From an uncultured Eubacteriales bacterium (GTDB lineage: Bacteria; Bacillota; Clostridia; Lachnospirales; Lachnospiraceae): 6,509 nucleotides of DNA. This document shows, in pieces, positions 6,307 to 6,509 of the stretch. How positions within the stretch are numbered: the stretch's first letter is position 1; the number at the start of each line of letters is the position of its first letter. Position numbers and translations under genes: made by a program. The stretch lies in assembly GCA_900321145.1 (NCBI GenBank), contig ONVB01000244.1:1-6509 (forward strand). Reading direction: 5' to 3'. The notes below the pieces were generated by a model. That model did no database searches. It was not told the origin of the DNA and saw only the letters and a program-made list of their open reading frames with translations.

Positions 6307-6509
6307 ATACTACAAAACCGTTTCTTGCCAGCATTTCGAGATTCAGACCACTCTTTTTTTCGCTCGGAGCCCCACTTCTTCCAAGCAGGCGCTCGACGTA
6401 TTTTGCAATTATATCATTCTCGAGGTTAACCGTATCCCCGGGCTTTTTGTCTAACAGAGTAGTCGCAGCTCCGGTGTGAGGTATGATCGAGACCGAAAAG
6501 AATGAGTCG
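6305..6509 (-). CDS. ribE: Riboflavin synthase (alpha subunit), C-terminal fragment
   Basis: Only the last 67 residues and the TAG stop are in the window; the gene continues past the right edge. The visible part contains FSVSIIPHTGAATTLL, then KPGDTVNLENDIIAKYVERLL, and ends LEMLARNGFVV. This is the end of the second lumazine-binding domain of riboflavin synthase plus its C-terminal helix, where the IPHT and VNLE...KYVE elements are characteristic. The full enzyme is normally about 200-220 residues with two tandem beta-barrels forming a trimer, and it converts two lumazines to riboflavin plus the ribitylaminouracil that RibH reuses. Position directly before ribBA fits the common ribD-ribE-ribBA-ribH order. 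The segment is short, but family, frame and context agree. Some databases call this gene ribC or ribB. Confidence 0.92.
   Translation of the reverse strand, partial: DSFFSVSIIPHTGAATTLLDKKPGDTVNLENDIIAKYVERLLGRSGAPSEKKSGLNLEMLARNGFVV

Overview
The window looks like chromosomal DNA from a Gram-positive Firmicute, probably class Clostridia and perhaps Lachnospiraceae. The reasons are strong AGGAGG-type ribosome binding sites, frequent ATA, AGA and AGG codons, a ribE-ribBA-ribH gene order, a DUF1189 membrane protein, and a LytS-like kinase with a beta-rich ectodomain plus 7TM layout that I associate with Lachnospiraceae. The taxonomic call is an inference from gene content, with no marker gene behind it. 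There is no rRNA, tRNA, insertion sequence, CRISPR array or phage gene.

Layout from left to right. Positions 1-492 (minus) hold most of a DJ-1/PfpI-family gene that runs off the left edge. A 150-base divergent intergenic region (493-642) carries a good sigma-A promoter reading right. It drives a CYTH/triphosphate tunnel protein (643-1158, plus), whose 3' end overlaps tail-to-tail with the next gene. From 1136 to the right edge everything reads leftward as one tightly packed cluster. In transcription order this is ribE (partial), ribBA, ribH, a Cof-type HAD phosphatase, a LytS-like membrane sensor kinase homologue, and a DUF1189 membrane protein. Gaps in the cluster are about 2 to 42 bases, with no visible terminator or clear internal promoter.

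RibBA makes both precursors of riboflavin: the four-carbon unit from ribulose 5-phosphate and the pyrimidine from GTP. RibH condenses them to lumazine and RibE dismutates lumazine to riboflavin. RibD is not in the window and should lie upstream, beyond the right edge. The HAD gene starts 14 bases after ribH and is a good candidate for the phosphatase step that classical rib operons usually leave to an unlinked gene.

The most unusual item is the kinase homologue. Its architecture is complete (ectodomain, seven membrane helices, dimerisation helix, ATPase domain), but the phospho-acceptor histidine of the NPHFLFN-type motif is an arginine, and the GxGL-type part of the ATP lid is not recognisable. 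It is followed after 2 bases by the DUF1189 membrane protein, with no response regulator in view. The two may form a non-canonical membrane signalling unit. That is a hypothesis from sequence and context only.
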